A DNA stretch of 38,695 nucleotides. It comes from an uncultured Bacteroidia bacterium (GTDB lineage: Bacteria; Bacteroidota; Bacteroidia; Bacteroidales; F082). Of the stretch, positions 23,161 to 31,026 are shown one piece after another. The stretch lies in the NCBI GenBank assembly GCA_902802535.1, contig CADCML010000026.1:1-38695 (forward strand). Direction: 5' to 3'. Each line of letters starts with the position of its first letter. The stretch's first letter is position 1. The position numbers were made by a program, and so were the translations under genes. The notes beneath the pieces are model-generated. The model saw only the letters and a list, made by a program, of their open reading frames with translations, did not search any database and was not told the origin of the DNA.

Positions 23161-24339
23161 TCATACTTTTACTTGTATACTACGCTCGATGAAAGCGTTG
23201 TAGTCTTCGTAAACGTCCCGCACGACATCGTCCCAGTTGAGGTAGAGGTCGTGGCGGGCAGCAGCGGAGATGCGTCTGTAAGCCTTTGAGTCGTCCATGA
23301 TGTCCATGATCATCCGCGCATAACTGTCCTCGTCTGGTGGGCAAACATAGCCGTTGACGCCAGGCGTGACGGTGGCAGCCGTTTTAGCGCCTTCCAAAAA
23401 CAGGGTGGGTGTTCCTTGGCAGGCCGCCTCAATCTGCACTAACGAGTTGGCATCGTAGAGCGACGGAAACAGGAAAAGCTTGGCGCGGGAGTACAGGTTT
23501 TCCAGCATTTCCTTGTCAGAAACCAAGCCGCACATGACCACTTCCTCTGTCAGCCCTTTTTCTTGCACAAGGGCAGCAAGTTTTTCCTCATCCTGCCCTT
23601 TGCCGGCAAACAGCATCCGGAAGTTCGTCAGGCCCATCGCTTTTGCCTTCGCTAAGGCGCGGACGATGAAGTCGATGTTTTTGATGTAATTGATTCGTCC
23701 TACGAAAAGGAAAACCGTGGCATTAGCTGGAATGTCATAGGTCTCGTTGACTATTCGGGCAGCGGCATCCGGATCAGGCACAGGATGATGGTCGGTAGCG
23801 TTGAGGCGCACTTTGCAGGGAGCGGTCAGGCCGTATTCATGGACATAGAGGTCCTTGATGCCGCCATTCACAGCCCAGCATTCGTCGCAGGCGTTGAACA
23901 CACGCATGATGGTATCTGTCGCCATGTTCGATGCCAGTTTGAACTTGAGCGACTTCTCGAAATCCTGCTTGTACTGCGAATGCAAAGTAGCAACCACGGG
24001 AAGCTTGTGGATTTTGGCATACAAGACTCCCGCCAGTCCTACCGCGAAAGGAGAATGGATATGGACGATGTCAATACCGCTCTTGATAAGCTGTGCCTCG
24101 AACTGTGGATCCAAAACGGGCGTGGGAAGGTCGTAATCGCTCGTGATGAGCGGCAACGAGGAGCACCGCACGACCTTGTACGGCAGTTTCGCATCCTTTT
24201 CTTGGTCAACCCTCCTCGTTTTCGGGCAGAACACCACCACATCGCAATATTGCACCAGTCGGCGGGCATAATTGTCCACCACCTTGATTACCCCGTCCAC
24301 CATGGGGTACCATGTATCGATGAAAAGTCCAACTTTCAT
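23161..24339 (-). CDS. Glycosyltransferase family 4 (GT-B), lipid/glycan type
   Basis: I choose the ATG at 24339 (MKVGLFIDTWYPMVDGVIKV, 392 residues) since the family starts there. The N-terminal domain has the acceptor-side features DIVHIHSPFAVGLAGV and VVATLHSQYKQDF. The C-terminal Rossmann domain has LFVGRINYIKNIDFIVRA, LFAGKGQDEEKL and the donor-binding stretch FPSLYDANSLVQIEAACQGTP (EX7E-like, near residue 315). GT4 enzymes of this type transfer hexoses from nucleotide sugars to lipids such as diacylglycerol or to surface glycans. Upstream is the -7 element TATTTTTG (24368-24375). The stop lies next to repeat-bearing DNA. Confidence 0.88.
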   Translation of the reverse strand: MKVGLFIDTWYPMVDGVIKVVDNYARRLVQYCDVVVFCPKTRRVDQEKDAKLPYKVVRCSSLPLITSDYDLPTPVLDPQFEAQLIKSGIDIVHIHSPFAVGLAGVLYAKIHKLPVVATLHSQYKQDFEKSLKFKLASNMATDTIMRVFNACDECWAVNGGIKDLYVHEYGLTAPCKVRLNATDHHPVPDPDAAARIVNETYDIPANATVFLFVGRINYIKNIDFIVRALAKAKAMGLTNFRMLFAGKGQDEEKLAALVQEKGLTEEVVMCGLVSDKEMLENLYSRAKLFLFPSLYDANSLVQIEAACQGTPTLFLEGAKTAATVTPGVNGYVCPPDEDSYARMIMDIMDDSKAYRRISAAARHDLYLNWDDVVRDVYEDYNAFIERSIQVKV

Positions 24340-24367
24340 AGTTCTTTTGTTTTCTGATAGAGTTGTG

Positions 24368-24375
24368 CAAAAATA
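24368..24375 (-). promoter_or_regulatory. -7 element of the glycosyltransferase gene
   Basis: Minus-strand TATTTTTG, 28 bases before the ATG. A TTTG is present at 24391-24394 but the spacing of 15 is short. The AT-rich gap 24376-24522 holds nothing else I can name. Confidence 0.5.
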
Positions 24376-24522
24376 AACGCATTGGAACGACAAAGTATTG
24401 TCCAAAACGCCTTTTTTTTGGTCAATATATCAGACAAAGGAAATGCAAGAAACGAAAAAGGAAATATTTACCATTGTAGAAACCGAAAATAGGTTGTTTC
24501 TTTGCAGAAAAATTGACCAACC

Positions 24523-24707
24523 ATGCTGAAATCGTTCAACGACCTCATCATTTCGGACAATATTCATGAACTTGACAATTGGAACCCTCTTGAAGAAAAT
24601 TCCACTGGCCAGGCGAAACACGAAGCTTCACAAAAAGACCGCCTGTTCCAACGATTCGTCGCCATGCTCTACCATCCCGCAAATACTGAGCGTGAAGTCA
24701 CGAACAT
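24523..24707 (+). pseudogene. AraC-family regulator remnant, truncated by a repeat
   Basis: From an ATG at 24523 the frame reads MLKSFNDLIISDNIHELDNW, then KDRLFQRFVAMLYHPANTER followed by EVT, and breaks off. The stretch LFQRFVxxL...TEREVT is what precedes the helix-turn-helix in Bacteroidota AraC regulators; the AraC gene at the end of this window has TEREVSYYANRL at the same place. Beyond EVT the sequence is a dispersed repeat (24708-24778) and the frame ends at 24762. The DNA-binding domain is gone, and parts of the N-terminal domain also look deleted. Confidence 0.55.
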
Positions 24708-24778
24708 CTTGTTTATTATCTATCGGATTGCAAATCCTTATATTCCACCACGGCTGGATTGAAATCCAGCCGAACAAG
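24708..24778. repeat. Dispersed repeat with inner hairpin and CTTGTT...AACAAG ends
   Basis: The element starts CTTGTTTATTATC and ends CCGAACAAG, with a perfect hairpin GGCTGGATT (24752-24760)/AATCCAGCC (24763-24771). A shorter relative lies at 23006-23047. It sits at the break point of the AraC relic. Confidence 0.75.
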
Positions 24779-24796
24779 GTGGCTGGTTCGAGTTCA

Positions 24797-25327
24797 TTAT
24801 TTCTTCAAGCTTTTCTGATGCGTCTTCAGGATTTTCACCGCTTGTCCGTAGGGAGTGACGCTCAAGAAATAAGCCGCCATGCTGGTGGTGTAGGTGACTT
24901 TGTAGTAGCCCTTGGTGAAAAGTTCCTCCTCCGAAAAGCTCTCGGTGAGGCGAAGCATTTCATCATGACTCTGCTGCAAGAGGGCTTTGGCTTCCTCCAA
25001 AGTGGTGTTTTGATGCTTCTCCACTATCATCTTGTCCATCTCGTGATAGTTTTTGCGGTACTCGTCGGGAAGATAGTCCTTCGGATGGCCCTCGCGGATG
25101 TTCTGCACGAAAGTGCTCATCAGCAGTTGCCATTCATGGAGGTGAATCAGCAGGTCGCGGAGGCAACGGTCGTTCTGCCAGCGCACCCCGCATTTCTTCG
25201 GGTCGGCGACAAAGGTGAAAGGCGCGGCAAGTTCAGCCTCGCTCATCTTGGCGATTTGTTCGTTCAGCTGGGCATAGCCGTCAGTCATGGCCGCCAGCAA
25301 CTCTTGTTTAGTGGTGGGATTGGACAT
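24797..25327 (-). CDS. ClbS/DfsB-family four-helix bundle protein
   Basis: The 176-residue protein starts MSNPTTKQELLAAMTDGYAQ and has the family features WQNDRCLRDLLIHLHEWQLL (His motif) and GYYKVTYTTSMAAYFLSVTPYGQAVKILK near the C-terminus. ClbS itself is a cyclopropane hydrolase that protects against colibactin; most members, including this one, have unknown roles and no colibactin genes are here. The fold is related to DinB-like bundles. It is a single gene between an AraC relic and an SDR relic, with no close operon partner. Confidence 0.85.
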   Translation of the reverse strand: MSNPTTKQELLAAMTDGYAQLNEQIAKMSEAELAAPFTFVADPKKCGVRWQNDRCLRDLLIHLHEWQLLMSTFVQNIREGHPKDYLPDEYRKNYHEMDKMIVEKHQNTTLEEAKALLQQSHDEMLRLTESFSEEELFTKGYYKVTYTTSMAAYFLSVTPYGQAVKILKTHQKSLKK

Positions 25328-25386
25328 AGTGCATATTTATTATGGCTGCAAAACTACAAAAAAATCCGCACCCAGACATCGTTTTA

Positions 25387-25745
25387 TCAAAGCCCGATTT
25401 CCTTCTTGGTGAAGGCTATCAGTTCTTCTGCGCCTGTTGTCACCTTGCGGTAGATGCGGTTCAGTTTAGGATATCCCCAGCCGCCAAAGCCCTTGTTCGG
25501 ACCAATAACGCTGCCGACAGGAAAGGTGTGTGAAAGGATGTATGCCACTGAGAGCGAGGACTTGTACCAACGATATTGTGTCGATATACACGACTTCGTG
25601 CGGCAAGGAGGTCAGATAAGGCAGCAACTTCTCCGTCAGATAAAACACGCCGAAATAATTGGTTCCAATCACCAGCTCAAATCCGTCCTTGGTCTTCTTG
25701 CCCGGCTGGTTCGAGCCATTTCTTTGTTTTCGTTGTCAGACTCAT
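25387..25745 (-). pseudogene. Short-chain dehydrogenase relic with internal deletions
   Basis: On the minus strand a start MSLTTKTKKWLE (ATG 25743-25745) is followed, in another frame, by KDGFELVIGTNYFGVFYLTE and KLLPYLTS...EVVYIDTIS. This is the middle of an SDR protein (the NxxG region through the Ser strand). A further frame reads AYILSHTFPVGSVIG, PNKGFGGWGYPKLNRIYRKV and TTGAEELIAFTKKEIGL, then stop (25387-25389). The N-terminal Rossmann motif and the YxxxK region are missing. The pieces are in order, so this is one gene with at least two deletions. Confidence 0.7.
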
Positions 25746-25767
25746 TCCAGGCTGTTTTTCGGTGGCA

Positions 25768-25775
25768 CAAAAGTA
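25768..25775 (-). promoter_or_regulatory. -7 element in front of the SDR relic
   Basis: Minus-strand TACTTTTG fits TAnnTTTG, 22 bases before the ATG of the broken dehydrogenase, so the relic may still be transcribed. Confidence 0.45.
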
Positions 25776-25801
25776 CAAAAAAAACGTAGCCCGGAAACTT
25801 C

Positions 25802-26029
25802 CTATAACATCTCGCTGATTCGATCTTCCCTAATGATTTTAGGAGCAGACTTTCCGGCCAAAACCAGCACTTTCTTGCCATTGCGGTAAATGTGAAGCTG
25901 TCGTGAACGAACCACGACTGTCAATTCTGGGTCATTCTGCAATGCTATCCAAATACGATGATAAGTGCCATTCTCCTCGAATAGCTTCTTTTGCAAGTAT
26001 GAGCACATATTGGTTGTGTCAATTGTCAT
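25802..26029 (-). CDS. Small hypothetical protein, possibly an N-terminal fragment
   Basis: The 75-residue frame starts at the ATG at 26029 (MTIDTTNMCSYLQKKLFEEN). It continues ELTVVVRSRQLHIYRNGKKV and ends KSAPKIIREDRISEML. I do not recognise a defined domain. The RxxQLHIYRNGKKVLVLAGK segment is reminiscent of the first strands of larger Bacteroidota hypothetical proteins with a xxIYYxGGxI pattern, so this may be what is left of a longer gene in this relic-rich stretch. It begins 10 bases after the stop of the upstream membrane protein gene on the same strand. Confidence 0.45.
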   Translation of the reverse strand: MTIDTTNMCSYLQKKLFEENGTYHRIWIALQNDPELTVVVRSRQLHIYRNGKKVLVLAGKSAPKIIREDRISEML

Positions 26030-26039
26030 AATACTGTTT

Positions 26040-26537
26040 TTAGCACAACAACCATGAGTATAGCCCTGCACCGATGAGGCAAGGGATAAGGCCGATGAGC
26101 ATACCCCAGCAAGATTGAATGAAGTGGTATTTCTTCTGGTGATAGGCCTCGTCCATGTGCTCGGTGCCAGGCAAGCGAACCTTTTTCAGGTTGGCAAACA
26201 GCACCCAATCCAAGAAGAAGCAGTCGTACCAGTCGATGAAGAGCCAAATACCGTAGCCCACTCCCAAAGCAGACCAAAAATCGTAGGCTCCGGCCAGTTT
26301 GACCACTAAAAGCAGCAGGACGAGGGCGATAAGTAGTGCCATACCTTTTTTCAATAGCACTGTCGGTGTAAAGAATTTGGAAGGAATGCGTTCGTGCGTT
26401 TTGAAGTATTCTTCCTGAATGTCTTCCGGATAGTCAGCAATCCACCACACGGGATTCTTCATCAGCGGAATTAGGATCATCGCCGTGAAGGCGAGGGTGA
26501 GAACGATGGTCTCGATGATTATTATTGTCCAGTTCAT
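26040..26537 (-). CDS. Four-helix membrane protein of unknown function
   Basis: I choose the ATG at 26537 (MNWTIIIIETIVLTLAFTAM, 165 residues). About four membrane helices are visible: residues 3-25, 70-90, 92-115 and 138-160. The loops hold NPVWWIADYPEDIQEEYFKT and HMDEAYHQKKYHFIQ. The WWIADYPxDIQ segment looks like a conserved feature, but I cannot name the family with confidence. No catalytic motif is seen. It may be co-transcribed with the small gene downstream. Confidence 0.7.
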   Translation of the reverse strand: MNWTIIIIETIVLTLAFTAMILIPLMKNPVWWIADYPEDIQEEYFKTHERIPSKFFTPTVLLKKGMALLIALVLLLLVVKLAGAYDFWSALGVGYGIWLFIDWYDCFFLDWVLFANLKKVRLPGTEHMDEAYHQKKYHFIQSCWGMLIGLIPCLIGAGLYSWLLC

Positions 26538-26663
26538 GGCTGCAAAAATACAAAAATATCCGCAACCCAAGCCTTCGCCCGAATTGCGTTTAATTAATCA
26601 ACCAAGCCACTCCGCCGCTGACAACATTGAACTTCCCAAGGTTCTGGAAGTCCCAAAGATTTC

Positions 26664-28337
26664 CTATTCCCGAATCGTATTCCCCACATTAATCAGATGG
26701 TCAGCGATGCGTTCCGCGTTTTTCGCCAAGGAAAGATATTCCGCTCCGACCTGTGGCGTACATTCACCATTGACAAGTCGCTGGATGTGATTGTGTTCCA
26801 TCTTTTTGGTCAGGTTGTCTATTTCCTCTTCAATCATGAGGGCTCGCTCCAAAGCATTGTTGTCATTGTCATGATAAGCTCGCTGGATTTCTTCGTACAA
26901 GGCTTTAATATATCTTTCCATCTGCCTTATTTCCTTCACTGCCTGCACCGAAAAAGAAGCGTTTTGTGCCTTCAGACTCTCTGCATACTCCACGATGTTT
27001 TCGGCATAGTCGCCGATGCGTTCCAAGTCGCTTACACTACGGATGCTTGCGTTCAAGAATTGGTTGTCAAATTTGCTGAGCGGCTTGTCCGACAAAAGCA
27101 CCATATAACGCAACAATTCGCCATTGATGAAATTGAGCTCTTGCTCGGTCTTGGCAAACTTTTCAGCCTCGCCGAAATCCATGGTGGTAACAATATTGAC
27201 TGACCGCTTGAAGTTTTCTATTGCCAAAGCTGCCATGTTTTCAATCTCCGCTTTCAGTTGTCTCACAGCCAAAGCGGGGGTCGCCAACATCGAATCGTCA
27301 AGGAAATGCAGGTGGAATTTGTCGTCCCTGTGGTCGTAAACATGTTCTGGAATGATGCGGCATACCAAGCACACCAATGCTTCGGTGAGAGGCAGGGCTA
27401 CCAATGTGGTGCATACGTTGAAAACCGTGTGGAACATGGCCAACTGCACCTGCGGCGTGTGTGGAAACAGGACTTCAAACACTTTCCCAAAGCTCCAATT
27501 TCCTTGGGTGAAAAGATGTAGCAGCACAGCGATAAGCAGGAAAAACACAACGCCCATCACGTTGAAAAACAGATGGATGAGTGCCGTTCGTTTGGCATTC
27601 CGTCCACTGGTCATGCCTGCCATGATAGCCACAACGCACGAGCCGATGTTGGAACCCATGGTGAGGTAGATGCCTTGGTTGAGCGAGAGCAGTCCTGCCA
27701 CGACCATCGTGATGGCAATGGAGGTGAGTACCGAAGAGGATTGGATGACGGCGGTGAGCAGCGCCCCCAAGAACACAATTAGTAGTGGGTTTTTGATGCC
27801 GGCGAGAAATTGTTTCACCGAATCGAGTGCGGCGAAATCGTCCATGGCGTTCGACATCATGCCGAGACCCACGAACAGGATGCCGAAGCCTGTCAAGATG
27901 CCGCCCGTGTGCTTCCACGACTCGTGTTTTGCGAACATCAGGATGAAGGCTCCCACACCAGCGAGGGCGGAGAAGATGATGGTGGTCGAAATGCCATTGC
28001 CGCCGAGCATGCCCAAGGCCACCAACTGTGCCGTCACGGTAGTACCGATGTTGGCGCCGTAGATGACCGTAGCGGCCTGTGTCAACGACATGATGCCGAC
28101 ATTCACGAAGCCGATGACCATCACCGTCACGGCTCCTGAACTTTGGATGGCCGCTGTACCGAGGGCACCGATGCCCACACCAGTCCATTTGCTTTCGCCC
28201 ACACGGGCAAAGAGCTGTTTCAACCGTTTGCTGCCCGCACTTTCAAGATGCGAACTCATCAGGTGGCAAGCCATCAGGAAAACGCCGATGCCCGCCATCA
28301 GGGTTAGGATTGCCGTAAGAATACTGATTGCATTCAT
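26664..28337 (-). CDS. Na+/phosphate cotransporter with PhoU-like C-terminal domain (NptA/YjbB family)
   Basis: The 557-residue protein has an N-terminal membrane part (residues 1-330) with the duplicated Na/Pi signature: the QSSGAVTVMVIGFVNVG repeat near residue 65 and QSSSVLTSIAITMVVAGL near 199, each with GANIGT or GSNIGS. A helical PhoU-like region follows (residues 350-555, e.g. LNASIRSVSDLERIGDYAEN and LSLAKNAERIADHLINVGNT). Members of this family move phosphate with sodium, and the PhoU part may regulate that. It is a single gene; the histidine phosphatase 6 kb away would generate free phosphate but is not linked in an operon. Confidence 0.92.
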   Translation of the reverse strand: MNAISILTAILTLMAGIGVFLMACHLMSSHLESAGSKRLKQLFARVGESKWTGVGIGALGTAAIQSSGAVTVMVIGFVNVGIMSLTQAATVIYGANIGTTVTAQLVALGMLGGNGISTTIIFSALAGVGAFILMFAKHESWKHTGGILTGFGILFVGLGMMSNAMDDFAALDSVKQFLAGIKNPLLIVFLGALLTAVIQSSSVLTSIAITMVVAGLLSLNQGIYLTMGSNIGSCVVAIMAGMTSGRNAKRTALIHLFFNVMGVVFFLLIAVLLHLFTQGNWSFGKVFEVLFPHTPQVQLAMFHTVFNVCTTLVALPLTEALVCLVCRIIPEHVYDHRDDKFHLHFLDDSMLATPALAVRQLKAEIENMAALAIENFKRSVNIVTTMDFGEAEKFAKTEQELNFINGELLRYMVLLSDKPLSKFDNQFLNASIRSVSDLERIGDYAENIVEYAESLKAQNASFSVQAVKEIRQMERYIKALYEEIQRAYHDNDNNALERALMIEEEIDNLTKKMEHNHIQRLVNGECTPQVGAEYLSLAKNAERIADHLINVGNTIRE

Positions 28338-28831
28338 AAGATTGTTGTTTGGAAAATGGAACGCGACCCAACTTTAGGCCGCGTTCCGGCGTTATGAAGA
28401 ATTTGAGTTAAAAATGATGTGTACGGAACAAAAAAAGTGGCATGGAACAAATCCACGCCACTTTTCATGATTGACAAAAGGGTATAGTTATGGCTGTCGG
28501 AGAGGTTGTTTCGGGGCGAGTAACGCCTTACTTGTCCTCTCAACAAATCCGATGAACATTTGCTTCCCTCCAACTTTCTGACATCGCTAGCTACAGCCCA
28601 AGTCCATGTGGAACACTTATTCCCAAAGAAATAATTGCAGATTTCATCTTCATCTTCATCGTCGTCTTCCAAGTCAAAGTCATCAGCTAAGACAGTCATA
28701 CATGTTGAAGTTGCTGTTCGTGTGACTAATTGTTGGGAGTCACCATTTTCATCGGCAACAAGGCACACCATCACCATACTCATCAAGACGAGCATGAAAA
28801 CGGAATCATATTTCCTTAATGCTTCAAACAT
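28334..28831 (-). CDS. Uncertain small secreted acidic protein
   Basis: The 165-codon frame starts MFEALRKYDSVFMLVLMSMV, a signal-like helix, followed by a strongly acidic run (DDFDLEDDDEDEDE, about 51-64) and CNYFFGNKC. I know no relative. A terminator-like hairpin (28433-28465) lies inside the last third of the frame, which then runs a few bases into the cotransporter start. Either the gene is genuinely shorter, or the 3' part of the frame is chance. If it is not a gene, 28338-28877 is a 540-base gap containing only the hairpin. Confidence 0.35.
   Translation of the reverse strand: MFEALRKYDSVFMLVLMSMVMVCLVADENGDSQQLVTRTATSTCMTVLADDFDLEDDDEDEDEICNYFFGNKCSTWTWAVASDVRKLEGSKCSSDLLRGQVRRYSPRNNLSDSHNYTLLSIMKSGVDLFHATFFVPYTSFLTQILHNAGTRPKVGSRSIFQTTIL
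28433..28465. terminator. Terminator-like hairpin upstream of the cotransporter gene
   Basis: AAAAGTGGCATGGA (28433-28446) pairs with TCCACGCCACTTTT (28452-28465) with one wobble. Flanking A and T runs would let it work on either strand; on the minus strand it is followed by TTTTTTTG. It may end transcripts arriving from the flavodoxin gene. Confidence 0.7.
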
Positions 28832-28877
28832 GGAGCCAATTGTGTTCTTTTTTTTTATTAACGGCGGTTTTGGCTGT

Positions 28878-29525
28878 TTATTGCATGCCCTCTGCCATCC
28901 GTCTGCCGGCATCGTAGGCCTTCTGCAAGTCGTTCTGCCAATGCGCATCGCGATATTGGCGCTTGGCTTCTTCGGAGAAACCACCGAGTTCAAAGCGGTT
29001 GTAGTCATTCACCTGATAGGTGTTGTAGGCTATGATACGCTCTGGCTCGCTAAGGGCTGCCTTGATACAATACTCCATCGAGCCGTAGCCCTGACTATTG
29101 TTCCTGTCAGGCAGTCCGTTCATCGTTTCCATCAGCACCACGGGCATCTTCTTCGGAGCCGTCATGCTGTAGTCGTTATAGGACAACCAAGGGAACGCCA
29201 ACCGTTCCAAGAAGGTGCGCATCTGTCCCGTCACGTCGCCAAAATATATCGGCGACCCGAGTACCAGACCATCGGCCTGCGCGATTTCCTCCAATACGGG
29301 CGTCAGTGCATCCTTGAACTTGCATACGTTTGAGGCCTTGCCCTTGATTTTGCAGGCCATACATGACATGCAGCCCTTATAGTCGATTCCGTACAAACGC
29401 ACCGTCTTCACCTCAATATCATTGCCGACAGACATTGCACCCTCGGCAAACTTCTGCAACATAGAGGCCGTGTTGAAATTCTTTCGCGGGCCTCCGTCAA
29501 TAATCATAATCTTCTTTGTCATCAT
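28878..29525 (-). CDS. Flavodoxin-like iron-sulfur-type flavoprotein/NAD(P)H reductase, copy 1
   Basis: The 215-residue protein starts MMTKKIMIIDGGPRKNFNTA (FMN-phosphate loop of the flavodoxin-like reductase fold). CMSCMACKIKGKASNVC (about residues 52-68) is a compact Cys cluster as in iron-sulfur flavoproteins. GLVLGSPIYFGDVTGQMRTF and FPWLSYNDYS are the flavin-binding loops. Likely a cytoplasmic FMN enzyme with a possible iron-sulfur cluster; partner unknown. A close paralogue lies at 31027-31674 (LPVV/Cys motif identical) on the other strand. It is divergent from the NifX-like gene, so the pair of flavoproteins brackets nifX-DUF362. Confidence 0.88.
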   Translation of the reverse strand: MMTKKIMIIDGGPRKNFNTASMLQKFAEGAMSVGNDIEVKTVRLYGIDYKGCMSCMACKIKGKASNVCKFKDALTPVLEEIAQADGLVLGSPIYFGDVTGQMRTFLERLAFPWLSYNDYSMTAPKKMPVVLMETMNGLPDRNNSQGYGSMEYCIKAALSEPERIIAYNTYQVNDYNRFELGGFSEEAKRQYRDAHWQNDLQKAYDAGRRMAEGMQ

Positions 29526-29632
29526 ATATCACGGTTTGAGTGCTTTTAGTTGCAAATGTACGAAAAATCAAGGAAAAAATGTTTTATAAAGGATGAAAAC
29601 AAGTAAAAATCCACAACAGACGAGAAATGACG

Positions 29633-29640
29633 TATCTTTG
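29633..29640 (+). promoter_or_regulatory. -7 element of the nifX-DUF362-flavodoxin operon
   Basis: TATCTTTG matches TAnnTTTG, 47 bases upstream of the NifX-like start. No good -33 element is seen. The gap 29526-29687 has no gene. Confidence 0.55.
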
Positions 29641-29687
29641 CCGCAAATTTAACTACGTTGAATCTAACGATTTAAAAACCGATCATC

Positions 29688-29975
29688 ATGAATCAAAGAA
29701 TAGCCATCCCTTCCAATGAGGGCATACTGTGGCAGCACTTCGGAAAGGCTCCACAAGTCACCATTTTCAATGTCGAAGACGGAAAGATCGTCGATTCAAA
29801 GGTGTTGCAAGCACCCGAGCATGAGCACGGCGCGATGCCGAGGTTCCTGGCCGAACAGGGCTGCACCGATGTGCTTTGTGGCGGCTTAGGCCAAGGGGCA
29901 ATCAACATGCTGAACCAACTGGGTATCCTCATCCACGCTGGTGCTCCCGAACTTTCTGTGGAGCAGGGCATGTAA
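29688..29975 (+). CDS. NifX/NifB-family (dinitrogenase iron-molybdenum cofactor-type) protein, short
   Basis: The 95-residue protein starts MNQRIAIPSNEGILWQHFGK, then FNVEDGKIVDSKVLQAPEHE and VLCGGLGQGAINMLNQLGI, the usual NifX-like fold (IAIPxxxxxxxxHFG at the start, GGxGxGAxxxLxxxGI). Typical members run about 25 residues further and end Cys/His-rich; this one stops after GAPELSVEQGM. These proteins bind metal clusters; no nitrogenase gene is present, so a role in iron-sulfur or other cofactor handling is more likely. A DUF362 lipoprotein gene follows 33 bases later. Confidence 0.85.
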   Translation: MNQRIAIPSNEGILWQHFGKAPQVTIFNVEDGKIVDSKVLQAPEHEHGAMPRFLAEQGCTDVLCGGLGQGAINMLNQLGILIHAGAPELSVEQGM

Positions 29976-30008
29976 CTTTTTGTGAACGACAATTAAAACA
30001 ACAATAAA

Positions 30009-30995
30009 ATGACTAAAACAACTATCATTATGGCACTGATTTGCACTTTAGGAATGGCTTCGTGCCAAGCACAAACACATCAACCTGCACCACCCACGAC
30101 TGAAGGTGAGGCTGCAACGGTTTATATGACTACCGACATCAGCCCTGAAGGGTTGGTGCGCATCTATGAAGCCCTAGACGTGGAGGCTCACGGTCGTGTG
30201 GCGGTGAAAATCTCCACCGGCGAATCATCGAAGAGCAACCACCTGCGTCCCGAGCTAATTAAAAACTTAGTGCAAAAGGTGAATGGCACCCTCGTGGAGT
30301 GCAACACGGCCTACGGCGGCAACCGTGGCAACACCGAAAAGCACCGTAAGGCTATCGCTGAACGTGGCTACAACGACATTGCCACCGTTGACATCATGGA
30401 CGAGGAGGGCGAAATCCAGTTGCCCGTCAAGGACACCAAGCACCTGCAATATGACATCGTTGGCTCGCACTTGCAAAACTACGACTTTATGATTAACCTG
30501 GCCCATTTCAAAGGTCATGCTATGGGCGGCTTCGGCGGCGTGTTGAAAAACCAGTCGATTGGCGTGGCATCGACTGCCGGAAAACTCTACATCCATTCCG
30601 CCGGCAAAACCCAGACGCATTGGACGATTGCCAACCAAGATGCTTTCCTTGAGTCGATGGCTGCGGCGGCACAGGCCGTACACAACTATTTCAAGCAGGA
30701 AGGCAAGAATATCGTGTACATCAATGTGATGAACAATATGTCAGTGGACTGCGATTGCGACGGTCATCCTGCCGCACCACGCATCAAGGACATCGGCATC
30801 CTGGCCTCCACCGACCCTGTGGCCCTTGACCAAGCCTGCCTCGACCTTGTTTTCAACCATGTCAGCAGCCAAGGCGACGACGCCAAGCCGCTGCAAGACC
30901 GCATCAACAAGAAACACGGCACCCATACCGTGGAATACGCCGAACAGATTGGACTTGGGACGCGGAAATATACGATTGTGAGTATTGACAAATAA
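30009..30995 (+). CDS. DUF362 lipoprotein, copy 1
   Basis: The 328-residue protein has a lipoprotein signal (ICTLGMASC, Cys19) and then a DUF362 domain. Conserved points: VAVKISTGE, ECNTAYGG, HFKGHAMGGFGGVLKN, NVMNNMSVDCDCDGHP and GILASTDPVALDQACLDL, and the end HGTHTVEYAEQIGLGTRKY. DUF362 has no settled function; other members carry iron-sulfur clusters, and the DCDC motif here could bind metal. It would sit on the outside of the inner membrane or in the outer membrane. The NifX-like gene lies before it and the second flavodoxin-like gene after it. A paralogue is at 35641-36675. Confidence 0.88.
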   Translation: MTKTTIIMALICTLGMASCQAQTHQPAPPTTEGEAATVYMTTDISPEGLVRIYEALDVEAHGRVAVKISTGESSKSNHLRPELIKNLVQKVNGTLVECNTAYGGNRGNTEKHRKAIAERGYNDIATVDIMDEEGEIQLPVKDTKHLQYDIVGSHLQNYDFMINLAHFKGHAMGGFGGVLKNQSIGVASTAGKLYIHSAGKTQTHWTIANQDAFLESMAAAAQAVHNYFKQEGKNIVYINVMNNMSVDCDCDGHPAAPRIKDIGILASTDPVALDQACLDLVFNHVSSQGDDAKPLQDRINKKHGTHTVEYAEQIGLGTRKYTIVSIDK

Positions 30996-31026
30996 TAAAG
31001 AGTTAAAATACAACCGCTATATTATA

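Noticed and set aside
24797-25327. ClbS/DfsB protein as evidence for a colibactin-type cluster
   Set aside because: No polyketide or peptide synthetase genes are in the window; most family members are not linked to colibactin.
28635-29333. Plus-strand frame with a poly-Ser start
   Set aside because: The Ser run is the reverse of the acidic codons on the other strand, and the frame then runs antisense through the flavodoxin-like gene.
29688-29975. NifX-like protein as a sign of nitrogen fixation
   Set aside because: No nifHDK or related genes are seen; the family is widespread in organisms that do not fix nitrogen.
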